Shown piece by piece: positions 45,641 through 58,400 of a DNA stretch of 64,000 nucleotides; position 1 is the stretch's first letter, and each line of letters starts with the position of its first letter. The stretch is from Arabidopsis thaliana (taxonomy: Eukaryota; Streptophyta; Magnoliopsida; Brassicales; Brassicaceae), in contig NC_003076.8 in NCBI RefSeq assembly GCF_000001735.4, positions 20,897,835 through 20,961,834 of the forward strand. Reading direction: 5' to 3'. The notes under the pieces were generated by a model that did no database searches, had not been told where the DNA came from, and worked only from the letters and a program-made list of their open reading frames with translations. Made by a program: the position numbers and the translations under genes.

Positions 45641-47972
45641 GCGTGAATTTTGCGGGACTTTTTTTAACTCCCTAGACCGCGTGTGAAGTGTACGCTCCGG
45701 TGAATGGTGAGGCCCATCGTTAGTTTTGGTCGTGTTGCATTTAATTCGTTTCATAATGTTCTTTTGTAGACTTTAGTGGTGAATTTAATTATTTTGTAAG
45801 GTGCGATGACTTTCTTGACAGTGGAAATTTTTTCACGTTTTCACAAACATGCATGATTGTTTATTTTCAGTTCGATGATTAGTGACCTGTATTTTAAGTG
45901 ACAGTGAACAGGAATCTCGTTTTTCACCACAGTTAATTGGGATGCGATTCTTGTTATCTAAGTTAGAATCGTGGATGCGATGATGAAGTTTGTATTTTCT
46001 ATTGATATTGTTTTACCCAAACCCAAGAGTCGAGAATGAATTTTTATGTCGTTGCTATTTATTCTGAACTTATGTCGTAAATGTTGGGATCAATAATTTA
46101 AGGTGACCGAGTCGTGACCCACATGAGTGTCGAGTGATTATTACAGCTTCGGTGAAAACGAGTGAAAAGTGAAAACGCAAACATTATTTTTAGGATCTTC
46201 TCTTTTGCTCACGAAGAATTGTAGTACTATTAGATAATCTCATAATCCTGAATGAGTGTTTTTAGTGGGATCACAATCCGAAATGACTATTTAAGCGTTA
46301 AGATTCAAAACAACTTCACATATATATAACCTTCAATGACTTCAATTTAATATATAGTTTGAAATTTAGTGTGAAAATCAAAATAATCGAACCTCGTTAA
46401 TATTTTTAGTTTCATTCATGTTAAGTAATTCAAGCCAATTTTCCTTTTATAGTTTCTCTGCATGCAAATTTATATTTAAAGTGCGTGCATGTTGCATCAC
46501 TTCAGTAATATGGTAGAATGCAAATTCGTTAACCGTCTCTATAGTTCATGACTTCATGATAGCATAAGAGATAAAATGAATTCAGGGATTTATGTGTAAT
46601 CATTAAGGAATGAGAAAGTCACATAAAGCATGTAAAATAATTTTTGGGTCGTTATTTTTTTTTACTACGATGAATCTCTGCTCTCTTTTATATATTTTAG
46701 TCATGACTGAATAATGACAGGCAATTTTAATAATTTAAGATAAGTATGCGGTATGCCATGATCGGTAGACGGTAGCTCAATACAATTCCGACACAGAAAC
46801 TAGTTTTTTTTTGGGTATTTGATAATGGGCCTTTTAGCAATTTTCTAAAGCCCAAATTTATTATTCTTGCTTCACGCAATATTGTTTAAAGCCCAATTTA
46901 GAGAACATGATTTCCATTCCGAATTCGTCGCCCAGTCACTTATTAGATTAATAGATTGCATTGCATTGCTTGTGCTTTCAATTTACAAATTGTCTCCCAA
47001 CTCCATCGACACATCTCTTTTTGTGTATATAAGATTCAGACTTGTTATATTTTTTTTATAAATATGTTATTAGCATCTTAAGTTAAATTGATTTTTTATA
47101 TCTGCATTAAGGATTACACGACTATATTTGCGATTGTGTGTTGGTTAAAATATAATTTAGGATTGTCTTTAACTACATTTAGGATTATATGACTATATTT
47201 GGTTAAATATAAAATCTAGCTGTGATTATTAGTATTCAAAAATAAGTAGCCTAACCAATTAAAACAACGGCTATTGGGGCAAATTAGAACATTTTAGTGT
47301 GTCCAAAATATAATGGTCATTAGGTCATATTCCTCCTAGCTTCATCGCAGCATAATTGAATGATTGCCTTATTTAGAAGAGCTTTTCCACTTTCCCAAAA
47401 TCTATGTGGGATCTTTTTGTTTTGACCTTCATTTTTCTTGTTTACCATTTTTAGCTAAATTATTTACGATTACAAAAGATATCAAAAGTTGGATCATAAT
47501 ACAATTTATAGACTTACTGTAGAAAATTCGTATGTACAAGTACAACAAATTCTTCATAATAAATTTTGAAAATTCTATTACAAATGTTGTAAGAAATAGA
47601 ATTTGAAATATATATAAACTAAGGAGAAAAAAAAAGAGAACATGCATTGCTCTAGTCAGAGTGGACCAACATCAACGAGATAAGATAACATAAAAACCAA
47701 CTCACCATAACTAAAAACATCCCAAGAGATCCAACGATTCATATCAAACACAAAAACATCGAACGATCAGATTTAAACCATCTCTGGTATCTCCAAAACA
47801 CAAACACTTTTTTTTTTCTTTTGTCTGAATGGAACAAAAGCATGCGACATCTCTGTGTCTTTATCTTCTCTCTCCTCTTCTTGAAAAACTGAACCTTTAA
47901 TTCTTTCTTCACATCTCCTTTAGCTTTCTGAAGCTGCTATCTTCAAGCTCAAAACCAAACCCTAGAAATAAA

Positions 47973-50779
47973 ATGACGGCGACACAAATGCTGCTTCATC
48001 TTCTTCTTCTTCCACTTCTCTTCCTTCACTTCAGCAACCAAGTCATGGCAGAAATCACCGACGAGTTAGCGACATTGATGGAGGTTAAAACAGAGCTTGA
48101 CCCAGAAGACAAACACTTAGCTTCATGGAGTGTTAATGGAGATCTGTGTAAAGACTTTGAAGGTGTTGGTTGTGACTGGAAAGGACGAGTTTCTAACATA
48201 TCTCTACAAGGGAAAGGCTTATCTGGTAAAATCTCTCCGAACATTGGAAAGCTTAAACATTTGACGGGTTTGTTCTTGCACTACAATGCTCTTGTTGGAG
48301 ATATTCCTAGAGAACTTGGTAACTTGTCGGAACTTACGGATCTTTATCTCAATGTTAATAATCTCTCCGGTGAGATTCCTTCAAACATTGGGAAGATGCA
48401 AGGCTTGCAAGGTTAGTTCTTTTTTACTTTAATTTTAATCTTAATCATTGATTAAACTTAAAACCTAAATTTAGCATTGTTAGATCTTTGGTTTCTGCAA
48501 AATTCTTGTCCCAAGATTAATCAATGTTCTGTGGAGATTTGAAACCTAGAAATCTGAGCTCCTTGTCTTAGGGGTTTTAGTTACTTCATTACTATCTCTG
48601 GTAGTTGAAATTATTTGAATTAGATGATTTTGGAATTTAATGCTTTAATGATCTGTCTTTAAAACGTCCTTTTCATGTCTTTTTGTTAGGATTTTTCTTT
48701 TTGTAATTTTCCTGTAAGGAAGAATAGTCAAGAACTTTTTAAGATTCAAACTTTTAATTGGAACCATAAATGGCTTACTGGTCCCAAAATATGGACTTGA
48801 ATTGAAGATAACTTGTACTTCTCTTGATTAATTTTGTTTATTTAGATAATTGATTCACTTACTTTCAAAAGGCTTTATATTTGAGCTTTAATTAGCAGGA
48901 CCAGGTTTCTAAATCTAGAATTAGTTCTAAGTTAATGTAAGTCAAAGCTAAGCTTCATTCCTTTTTTGGTCTATGTTGTTGTGTAGTTTTGCAGCTCTGT
49001 TACAACAATTTGACTGGAAGCATTCCTAGGGAGCTTAGTTCACTGAGGAAGCTGAGTGTTCTTGCTCTTCAATCTAACAAACTCACTGGAGCTATACCTG
49101 CGAGTTTAGGAGATTTAAGTGCTCTAGAGCGGCTAGATTTGAGCTACAATCATTTGTTTGGTTCTGTACCAGGCAAGTTAGCTAGCCCTCCTCTGCTTCG
49201 AGTTCTCGACATCCGCAACAACTCCCTCACTGGCAATGTACCTCCTGGTTAGAAAACTGATTCACTATATGATCTTTGAAACTAACTTTGCGTATTTTGT
49301 GAAGTGTTTCTCATTTTGGTTTATATTTCTTTCTCTGTTGTACCGATTTGACAGTACTGAAGAGATTAAATGAAGGTTTTTCGTTTGAAAACAACTTGGG
49401 ACTATGTGGAGCTGAGTTCTCGCCGTTGAAATCTTGCAATGGCACAGCTCCTGAGGAACCTAAGCCATACGGTGCAACCGTGTTTGGTTTTCCATCCCGG
49501 GATATACCAGAATCAGCTAATCTACGGTCACCTTGTAATGGAACAAACTGTAATACTCCTCCAAAATCTCACCAAGGTGCAATCCTTATTGGTTTGGTTG
49601 TCTCGACTATTGCATTGTCTGCTATTAGCATCCTCTTGTTCACGCATTATCGCAGACGCAAACAGAAGCTTTCAACCACTTATGAAATGTCGGACAACCG
49701 TCTCAACACCGTAGGAGGAGGTTTTAGGAAGAACAATGGTTCTCCATTGGCCAGTCTTGAATATACTAATGGTTGGGATCCACTTTCAGACAATAGGAAT
49801 CTCAGTGTCTTTGCTCAAGAAGTTATCCAGAGCTTTCGATTCAATCTTGAAGAGGTTGAAACTGCTACACAGTATTTCTCAGAAGTGAATTTGCTTGGAA
49901 GAAGCAACTTCTCTGCGACTTACAAAGGAATCTTGAGAGATGGTTCTGCTGTAGCGATCAAACGGTTTAGTAAAACAAGTTGCAAATCTGAAGAACCTGA
50001 GTTCTTGAAAGGACTCAACATGTTGGCGTCTCTGAAACATGAAAACTTGTCAAAACTTAGAGGCTTCTGCTGTTCAAGAGGCCGTGGAGAATGTTTTCTC
50101 ATCTATGATTTTGCTCCTAATGGAAATTTACTGAGCTATCTTGATCTCAAAGATGGTGATGCGCATGTTCTTGATTGGTCCACGAGAGTATCCATTGCTA
50201 AAGGCATCGCAAAAGGTATGAGTTTTATTTATGCCGAACCAATTTTGTTAGCGTTCTTGATTCATTTTTGTTTATGTGTTTGATGTTTTGTGTTTAGGGA
50301 TTGCTTATCTACATTCATACAAAGGAAGCAAGCCAGCATTGGTTCACCAAAACATCTCAGCGGAGAAAGTTCTAATCGACCAGCGATACAGTCCTCTACT
50401 CTCAAACTCAGGCCTCCACACACTTCTCACAAACGACATTGTCTTCTCTGCACTCAAAGACAGTGCAGCAATGGGCTACCTCGCTCCAGAATACACCACA
50501 ACCGGACGTTTCACCGAGAAAACCGATGTCTACGCTTTCGGGATTCTTGTGTTTCAGATAATCTCCGGGAAACAGAAGGTTAGGCATCTTGTTAAGCTTG
50601 GAACTGAAGCTTGTAGGTTCAATGATTACATAGATCCAAATCTTCAAGGAAGATTCTTTGAATATGAAGCCACAAAGCTAGCTAGAATCGCGTGGCTATG
50701 CACTCATGAATCTCCCATTGAAAGACCATCCGTGGAAGCTGTAGTTCATGAGCTAGGTAACTGTAGTAGCTGTCTCTGA
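47973..50779 (+). CDS. LRR receptor-like protein with degenerate (pseudo)kinase domain
   Basis: Four exons (47973-48411, 48987-49247, 49355-50215, 50298-50779) give 680 residues. The order is signal peptide (~1-26), LRRNT-type cap with paired Cys (GDLCKDFEGVGCDW), about six to seven leucine-rich repeats with plant-type NxLSGxIP, a paired-Cys region, one transmembrane helix (~308-330) followed by RRRKQK, and a kinase fold. Lys436 of VAIK is kept, but the glycine loop is degenerate (GRSNFS). The HRD motif reads HQN (537-539), and the DFG position reads SNSG (556-559). Catalytic Asp and Mg-binding Asp are therefore both lost. It probably acts as a signalling scaffold at the plasma membrane; ligand and partners are unknown. 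Confidence 0.93.
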
Positions 50780-51676
50780 GAACTCTCTCGAGGCAAATGT
50801 GTAATGTGTACCTTAGGAATCAATTAAGGAAGGGTTTGTTAGTCACCTTTTCCTGTGTTTAGGGTTAAGAAAAAGGTGCCTTTTCCCTTCCCATTAACGT
50901 TTAAAAACTGTTCAACGTGTTGTACTTTATTGGTTTGTATGATTTGTGTTTATGTTAAGCTCTTCAACCTTAGAAGAAGACAAGACAAGTACATTACTTT
51001 TAAAAAATTTCGGTAGATGGAAAATATTTATGGTACTTTGTCTTCTTTTTTTTTTATAACTTTCTGAACCAATTTATTGTCAATAATTCAATATAGAAAA
51101 AAAATAACGTATAACATTTTTTTTTCTGATATTGATCAAATCAATATCAAAAGAATTGATTTGTTAGATGGTTTTGATTTAGATTTGGATATGAGCTTTA
51201 ACTTTTAAGTCTTTATTAGTCATCTAGATCTAGATACAAATTTATAAATATAAAGTCAAAGGTTAACTATTAGCATTGGCCACCAGATTCGAATAATTTA
51301 CATGATTTTTCTAGACTTCAGGATTAGATTTTGGACCTAGTAAATTTTTAGAATTACTTGAGTTATTTGAAAGAAATAAATTAAATTATTAGTTGTCCAC
51401 AAAAGACAGAAAAAAATATCAAATTATACTTTTCATTGGTCAAAAAAGGATTATACCAAATATCTAAGGAAGGAAGATATTGTTGATATAGCTAATTAAT
51501 CAGTAACTAATCCTAACCGTCCATTTCTCCTCAAACCGCTTGATCTAACGGTAGCAAAAGGCTTCGATCACATAACACCATTTGTTTCCATAGAAACGAA
51601 CGAGTCGTGGAGATTTATAAGCGAGACTTCTTCTTCTTCTTCTTCTTCTTCGAAAGCTTGAGAGTGCTGCGTAAAA
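50780..51676. other. LRR gene to HIR3 spacer
   Basis: Contains the LRR gene 3' UTR and the HIR3 promoter. A (CTT)n run of about 25 bases lies in the HIR3 leader (51627-51651). No other gene is seen. Confidence 0.5.
51627..51651 (+). repeat. (TTC)n microsatellite in HIR3 leader
   Basis: About eight TTC/CTT triplets 25 bases before the HIR3 start codon. Pyrimidine triplet repeats are frequent in Arabidopsis leaders and may modulate expression. Confidence 0.8.
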
Positions 51677-53400
51677 ATGGGTAATACGTATTGTATCTTA
51701 GGAGGTTGTATTGAACAAGCTAGCGTTGGTGTGGTCGAACGTTGGGGTCGATTCGAGCATATAGCTGAACCGGGATGTCATTTCTTCAACCCTCTCGCCG
51801 GTCAATGGCTCGCCGGAGTTCTCTCCACTAGGATCAAATCTCTTGATGTCAAAATTGAAACCAAAACTAAGGTTCGTGATCACTTATTCCTTTTGATCCT
51901 TTGCGAATTTTGGTTAATACTGTATGTGGTGAGATTCATGTAAATTAGGCTTATTGTCGTTGTTGTTTGTAGGATAATGTGTTTGTGCAGCTGGTTTGTT
52001 CGATTCAGTATCGTGTAGTGAAAGCTAGTGCTGATGATGCGTTTTATGAGCTTCAAAACCCTAAAGAGCAGATCCAAGCTTATGTCTTTGATGGTAATTT
52101 TTTTGCTTCTCTGTTGATGTTTTTTGTTTCTTTGTTTGAAGAAGCTCTGTTTTGATTCTTGATTTGTTCTTGTATGTTTGTTTTTTGAATCATAGTGGTT
52201 AGGGCTTTGGTCCCAATGATGACGCTTGATGCTCTTTTTGAACAAAAGGGTGAAGTTGCCAAGTCTGTTCTTGAGGAGCTTGAGAAGGTATAACATCTTG
52301 TTCCTTCACTATCTCATTCATTTGTATGTTTAGAGACTATTTATTCATAATAGGATATAAGATATCTGTTTTGAGATTCTTGATGTTTTGTAGTGATCCT
52401 GCATTTGTTGAGCTAACTAATAGGTGGATTATCAAGTAGGCATGTTTGGATTTCATAAAGAAAAGTTACAACGTTAAGTATATGTTTGGTTTTGTTCAAG
52501 ACTATGTTTTCATTTGTGAGATTCTTGATGTTCTATCGTGATCCTGCATTTGAGATAACTAATGGGTGAATACTGAGTCTTGTGAAGTGTTATCATAGAT
52601 ATGTGTGGATTGCATAGAGAAAAGTAATAACATATATTCGAGGGTAGCCTGCTTTCGAGACTGGTGAAGACTTTTGTAATGGTCATGACTCATGATTGGA
52701 GTTGTTTGTTTCTTCAGGTGATGGGTGCTTATGGATACAGCATTGAGCACATTCTAATGGTTGACATTATTCCTGATCCCTCTGTACGCAAGGCAATGAA
52801 CGAAATCAATGCAGGTAACCTTTATTTCCGATACTGAGGGAATCAGTGTCTGATACTTTTCAGGTCTCTAATGGTTCCCTACACATCAAAGCACAGAAAG
52901 ATTTATACATTTTATGATTATAGGACTCAGTTAGATGTTTCGTTAAGAGTTTATGCGAAGTTAATTTACAGTTTGTTGACTTCATTTCAATTTTGCTTCT
53001 CAAATCCATTCTCTACTTAAATGCAGCACAAAGGCTCCAGCTCGCGAGTGTTTACAAAGGAGAAGCAGAGAAGATTCTCCAAGTGAAGAGAGCCGAAGCA
53101 GAAGCGGAAGCCAAGTACTTAGGTGGTGTCGGTGTGGCTAGACAAAGACAAGCAATCACAGACGGATTGAGGGAGAACATATTGAACTTTTCTGACAAAG
53201 TAGAAGGCACATCCGCCAAAGAAGTGATGGACTTGATCATGATCACACAGTACTTTGACACTATTAGAGACCTTGGAAACTCGTCAAAGAACACAACGGT
53301 GTTTCTCCCACACGGTCCGGGACATGTGAGGGACATCAGCGACCAGATACGCAACGGTATGATGGAGGCGGCCGCTAGTACTCAGGTCAACGACGTCTAG
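51677..53400 (+). CDS. HIR3: Hypersensitive-induced reaction protein (SPFH/band 7)
   Basis: Five exons (51677-51871, 51973-52093, 52196-52287, 52718-52814, 53027-53400) give 292 residues. The N-terminus [11 protein letters not shown] carries Gly2 for myristoylation and Cys6/Cys11 as likely palmitoylation sites, in line with plasma-membrane microdomain attachment without a membrane span. The SPFH/prohibitin domain covers about residues 8-190, with [18 protein letters not shown] near the start. An Ala/Glu-rich coiled coil ([18 protein letters not shown]) follows and supports oligomer formation. Family members sit at membrane microdomains and support immune signalling with resistance proteins. 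The C-terminal [16 protein letters not shown] block is typical of HIRs. Confidence 0.95.
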
Positions 53401-54722
53401 AGAGAGATTCACTTCGGCTTGTGAATTGAATTTGCTACTTTTGCTTTCACTTGACTATGGTTTAAATTATGTTTTACTAGAGTGAATTTGTTGGATTTTG
53501 CCTCTATTTTTTTTTCTTTTCTATAATGGTTTTCATGGTGATATTGTTATTATGGTATAGATAATAACCCAAAATACTTGGAACTCTTATGAAGAGGAAC
53601 ATGAGAAAGTTGAGACATATCTTTGTGTTCTTTTTTGTTGAGTCATATTCTCTTTCTTATACCACAAAAGCATGTAATAGTTGGTGATTTGGGGGGTCGT
53701 ACCTTACACCACCATCGAAAGATTGGATCAAAGCTTGTACTCTTAAAGAAACCACACCGGGAAACACTCGTTGATCTCTAACCATTTTTCTGGATGTTAG
53801 TGTTAGTGTTTATATATTTTTAAGGATTAGAGTAGATTCTTTTTCATTAAATCTCAAACCTGTTCTTAAATTTTCAAATACTAGCATGTTTTAGCTTAAA
53901 CCAGCTGCTTCTTTTGAGGTATAATGACCTTTTGTTTGCCTTAGAGTCTCTCCAACACAGCCATTTTCTCTTGATCATGACAACCATTTTCAAATATCTA
54001 CGTTACATCAAATAGATCATTAATATTGTTTATAAGTTCACATCTTATTATAGAGGGCCTTTAGCAATGAATTACTTGATGTACTTAGGAGTCTTTCTTT
54101 TTTGTATAGGTTAAATGTTGATAACCCAATTTTTCATACAATATTATGTTTTCAAATTATATATATTTTTATATAAAAAAAACCCATAAGTTTTTGTTAA
54201 ACATTTTATAAATGTAGCATGTCAACAAAACATCATTCTATAATTAACAATCATCTTGTGTAATGAACAATTGTAAATTCATTGTTGAAAGTTGAAACCT
54301 ATGAATAAAAACAAAATTTATTCACAAATCACAAATGCTTTACTATTAGAGAGATCCTCTGTCCCTGTCAAAAGGTTTCATAGTCCAAGTATATATATAT
54401 TTACAATGTAGAGTAATAAAATACTTGAATTAACAAAGACCCCATGTGTATTAAAACACTTAGTTGTTAGAAAGACTTATTACAACTTAGCTGGCAAGGA
54501 GTTAATACTAATCACTTGTTTAAATTTTGTCATTAAACAATCAGATTCCAACTACTTTATTCAGCAGTCTTTGTCATCATCGAACTTGTCTTAGAAGTCT
54601 CTCATCCTCAATTTAAAGGTCTCACAAACCCGTCTCTTTCGCACAAACTATCTTTCTTCTCCTTCTTCTTCTTTCTCACTTTCTCTCTTCTCTCTATTTC
54701 TCTATTTTTCTGATTAAAGAAG
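53401..54722. other. HIR3 3' region and upstream region of the repeat protein
   Basis: AT-rich spacer without a supported gene. The last ~100 bases form a CT-rich leader. Confidence 0.5.
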
Positions 54723-55472
54723 ATGATGATAGATTCTCTTATGGAGCTTGTCAACAAGACTACTTCCAATTCTTTATTCATGTTCCTTTTCTGCAACTTC
54801 ATCATCATCTTGATCCTCATGGGCAACTCTAAACCGGGTTCCCAAGACACGCCAAATCCTGGTTTGCAGAAATCCGTGATGTTTTCTGACTCGGTTCTCT
54901 CCTCTAAACCCGGTTTTGAGAATTCCATGATGATATCTGACTCTGTTCTCCAATCTAAACCCGGTTTTGAGAATACCGTGAGGATTTCAGAGTCGACTAT
55001 CTCTTCCAAACCCGATTTTGAGAAATCCCTGTTGACTTCTATGCCGGTTCTCTTGTCCAAACCCGGTTTTGAGAAATTGGGTTTGAAATCGAAACCGGTT
55101 CTCTTGTCCAAACCCGGTTTTGAGAAATCTGTTTTGATCTCTAAGTCGAAGAATCTCACATCTAATCCAGGTTTACAAGAACCGGGGCTGATATCTAAGT
55201 CGAATCTCACATCTAATACCGGTTTACAAGAACCAGGGCTGATATCTAAGTCTAGTCTCTCCTCCAAACCCGCCGGTTCGGAGAAAGCGTTGACCTCCAA
55301 ACCCGGTTTGGAACCCGGTTCAGACATTGCAAAGAATGATGAGAAAGGGAGCTTGGAAGAGAATGAGAGCGAAATGGAGTGTGTGCTTCGTAGACGAGTT
55401 GAAGAATTTATTCGTAAAGTAAATACTCAATGGAAATCAGAAAACACTAAGAGTAATTATCGCTTATACTAA
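54723..55472 (+). CDS. DUF4408/DUF761-like membrane protein with Lys-Pro-Gly repeats
   Basis: A single exon encodes 249 residues. The N-terminus has one hydrophobic segment (~19-34, FMFLFCNFIIILILMG). Residues ~35-200 hold about ten imperfect repeats built on Ser-Lys-Pro-Gly-Phe-Glu, drifting to Asn-Pro-Gly-Leu-Gln in the later ones, with Ser/Leu-rich linkers. The acidic tail leads to ECVLRRRVEEFIRKVNTQW, which resembles the C-terminal DUF761 block of plant proteins that also carry an N-terminal DUF4408 membrane segment. The function of that family is poorly known. The repeat is coded in units that are multiples of three, so the opposite strand is also open, but that frame looks like a by-product. 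I do not recognise a specific gene name. Confidence 0.8.
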   Translation: MMIDSLMELVNKTTSNSLFMFLFCNFIIILILMGNSKPGSQDTPNPGLQKSVMFSDSVLSSKPGFENSMMISDSVLQSKPGFENTVRISESTISSKPDFEKSLLTSMPVLLSKPGFEKLGLKSKPVLLSKPGFEKSVLISKSKNLTSNPGLQEPGLISKSNLTSNTGLQEPGLISKSSLSSKPAGSEKALTSKPGLEPGSDIAKNDEKGSLEENESEMECVLRRRVEEFIRKVNTQWKSENTKSNYRLY

Positions 55473-58400
55473 TCCAAGTTTTGTTTATACTTATGGAAGA
55501 AATGCTCTAAGTAAAAAGTATGAATGAGAAGAAACACGAGTCCATATTAGTGACTAAGTGACGACATAATAGTAATTCTCTTCTTATGAATTAAATTAAC
55601 TAAATTTGTATCGAAACCAGATTAAATCAAATCATAGTTAAATTTGTTATTATTAAAAGAGAATTTTACCTTCAAATTAAGTTCAAACAACGTTACTAAC
55701 GAACAAATGCAAAACGACACTGAAATCAACACATAAAATCAAGTTAGAAAACATATCATATATTTTCTGATCCGATTCAACAAGGATTTCGTACATGTGG
55801 ATAATTTGCAGCCATACTCCTCCAATAAAATAGAATTAAAATACGCCTAAACTTCTAGCATCCAACCAAAAAGAAACGATTCACGTTAAAAGTTTTAATA
55901 CTATATGCATGATCATGAGTTGCGTAATCTTGTGTAGATGCAATTTAGTTTGGTTGGTGAAAATTTACAATTTAATATATGGTTTGTTCGACATAGAGAA
56001 AAAGGCATCTTTCTAGTTCATCAAATCCATAAGTCAATTAAAAAAACATAGCTAACATATGAATAAATCCGACAAGGATGATATGATGTCTTAGACCAAA
56101 TTGGATTTATACAGATGATTTTAAACACTTGCCAACTAAGGACGATATCCTACATTTTTTAGTTGTTTACTTGAAATTGCAACTTCTCTTTATACAAGTC
56201 ATTCTTGATTTGGTAAAAACTAATTCTGTTATTTATTATGCGAATGCCAAATTTTGGAGGTTTGTAGATTTTTTTGTGATTTTTAAATATTGTTTTATGA
56301 ACCATAATTTAGTTTTCTCTTCTTTTGTATTGATTCTGACTTATATCATTGTCAGCCACTATGTAAATGAGCTTTCACGAAATTCATAGAGTCCAAGAAT
56401 TAGCAAAATAGTAGCCTACACAATTTTTCATTCACTTGCTTAACAAACCAAATTTGAGTACAACACTCTATTTAGAGAAAGAATATTCCATCACCAGAAG
56501 TCTAATTTAAATTCAGATATATAGATCAAATGTCTAAAAGCTTGCGATTTGAGAAAAAATGTGTCACGCCAAATAATTTAAAACAGAGATGACCATGATG
56601 GTTTGAACTATTTTAAGTTTTTAATACAAATTCTATCACTTTTTAAATGCAAAGTTATATAGTTTCTATATACTTAATAGGATATTAATAGAAAATAAAT
56701 ACAACGAAATTATTCCAAATCACATTTTTAGTTTGTTTGCTAAATTTTGATTCAAAAATTTCGTTTGCTGAAATATTTACAAGGGTAGGAAAATAGTAAA
56801 CATAAACTAACAAAAATACCTGGCACCATAATGTATTTATAACTAGTTGAATACAACCACTAGTGTATTTAAAAGTAGCATAATGTTAATGTCAGTTCAA
56901 TGAACACTTTGTAATGAATCGGATAGTTGTCGAATGTAGATAGATTCTATAAATACGAATTAAAAAAAATCAGTTGGGTTTCAAAATGAAGTCATTTAAA
57001 GAGAGAGTTTGAAAACACACCAAGGACGGTATCCAAACCAACATTATTAATTGTTCAATTAAAATTGCAAGTTCTCTTTAAGAAGTCATTTTCTAATTCA
57101 TAAAAATAAAATTTGTTTATTTATCATGCGAATGACAATTTTTGGGAACCTCATAAACAAAATAGATGCATTTTCTTGGGATTTTTTGAATCTATTCGTT
57201 ATTTATTTTTTATTTTTTAAAATAAAATAATAATTCTGATTCATATCATTTACACTACTATTACTATGAAGTTTAATTTTGTTTCTGTCTACAGTATTAT
57301 TAATAAAACTTCGAAGGATACAACAATTAGTGGAAATAGTTAATATCTCCGGTAAGATAAGTCGACGGATAATAATGATATCTCTAAAGATAAGAGCCCA
57401 AAAGAAAATAACATACAGAAAAAAACAAAAATACAAGACGATAAGATAAAACTTAAAAATCGAACACATAAACCTCTACTGAGTGAATTAACTAGAAAAT
57501 CATGAGAATCCAAAAGGGGAAAGTCTTTATGCTAAATCAGACAAATTATATCGACCATATTTTATGTTTATATTGTTTGGTAAATTTCGATTAAAGATTT
57601 AAGAATGTAATTTTAATATTCATTTTCTGAAATATTTACAAGTGAAAAAAAGAAAGTAGAAGCTACATATATTAGTATAAACTACAAAACTGTTAGATAT
57701 GGAACCATGATGTATTTCTAACTACTTGAATACAACTACTAGTGCGTTTAAACTTTAGAGTAGCATAATTGCATAATAATGTAAATACGTCACTTCAATG
57801 AACACATGGTTATAAATCGAGTAGTTGTAAAATTCTGGATATAAAGACGATTCAATAAAATTTAGTTGAGTTTTTAAATTGAAGATTGGAAGAGTTGATT
57901 GAAGAAAGGAGTTAGAACACACTAAAGTTTTGCACTTCTTCAACAACCACTTGGGATACAAAAAAAACAAACAAGTGAAAGAACCCTAAAGATTACACCC
58001 TATAATAAACCCTAAGATTATAGTGAGAGATCTCCGTTTAAGAAAACAACTTAAATCTGAGAAAAACCCATTACAGAGATCTCAACACATACATAAATAA
58101 ATTGTATGATCTAGTGAATGAGTTTTTTTAAAACGCTACTAACTAACAATAAACGATCTTTAACAACATATTTTCTGTTTATATAGTTTTCGAAATTCAC
58201 AGGTGTTAGTTACAATAGGAAAGACAACAAAATTTAATCATGAATCCTAAAATACATTTTTTACCTTTTATGGTCATATAAATTTTGAAAACTAAATAAA
58301 CGAAAAAATATGTTGTTTACTATTCCAAACGGAATTGTCGTTGACGAGGTGAGTATATTCCAATCTAGATTTCTTATTCTTAAGATATCCATATCAATCA

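Larger units (their letters stand above)
43093..47972. other. Gene-free interval of about 4.9 kb
   Basis: No convincing coding frame. Items seen: a tandem CAATTCCAATCAT repeat near 44794-44822, an inverted repeat at 45307-45360, a GC-richer island near 45470-45720 with several TGACG/GACGTC elements, and a partial direct repeat (AGGATTA..GACTATATTTG) near 47111 and 47181. The last ~200 bases are the pyrimidine-rich leader of the LRR gene. Some of this may be decayed transposon DNA, but no ends or domains were recognised. Confidence 0.45.

Noticed and set aside
45473..45754. Minus-strand 93-codon open frame in the GC-richer island
   Set aside because: No signal peptide or recognisable motif. 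The GC rise and ACGT elements explain it better as regulatory DNA.
43093..47972. Search for a transposon in the large gene desert
   Set aside because: No terminal repeats with target duplications and no transposase or reverse-transcriptase motifs were recognised by eye; only short repeats were found.
54608..55327. 239-codon open frame antisense to the Lys-Pro-Gly repeat gene
   Set aside because: It mirrors the repeat units of the sense gene, has no signal peptide or domain of its own, and overlaps the sense leader; it is a by-product of repeat periodicity.
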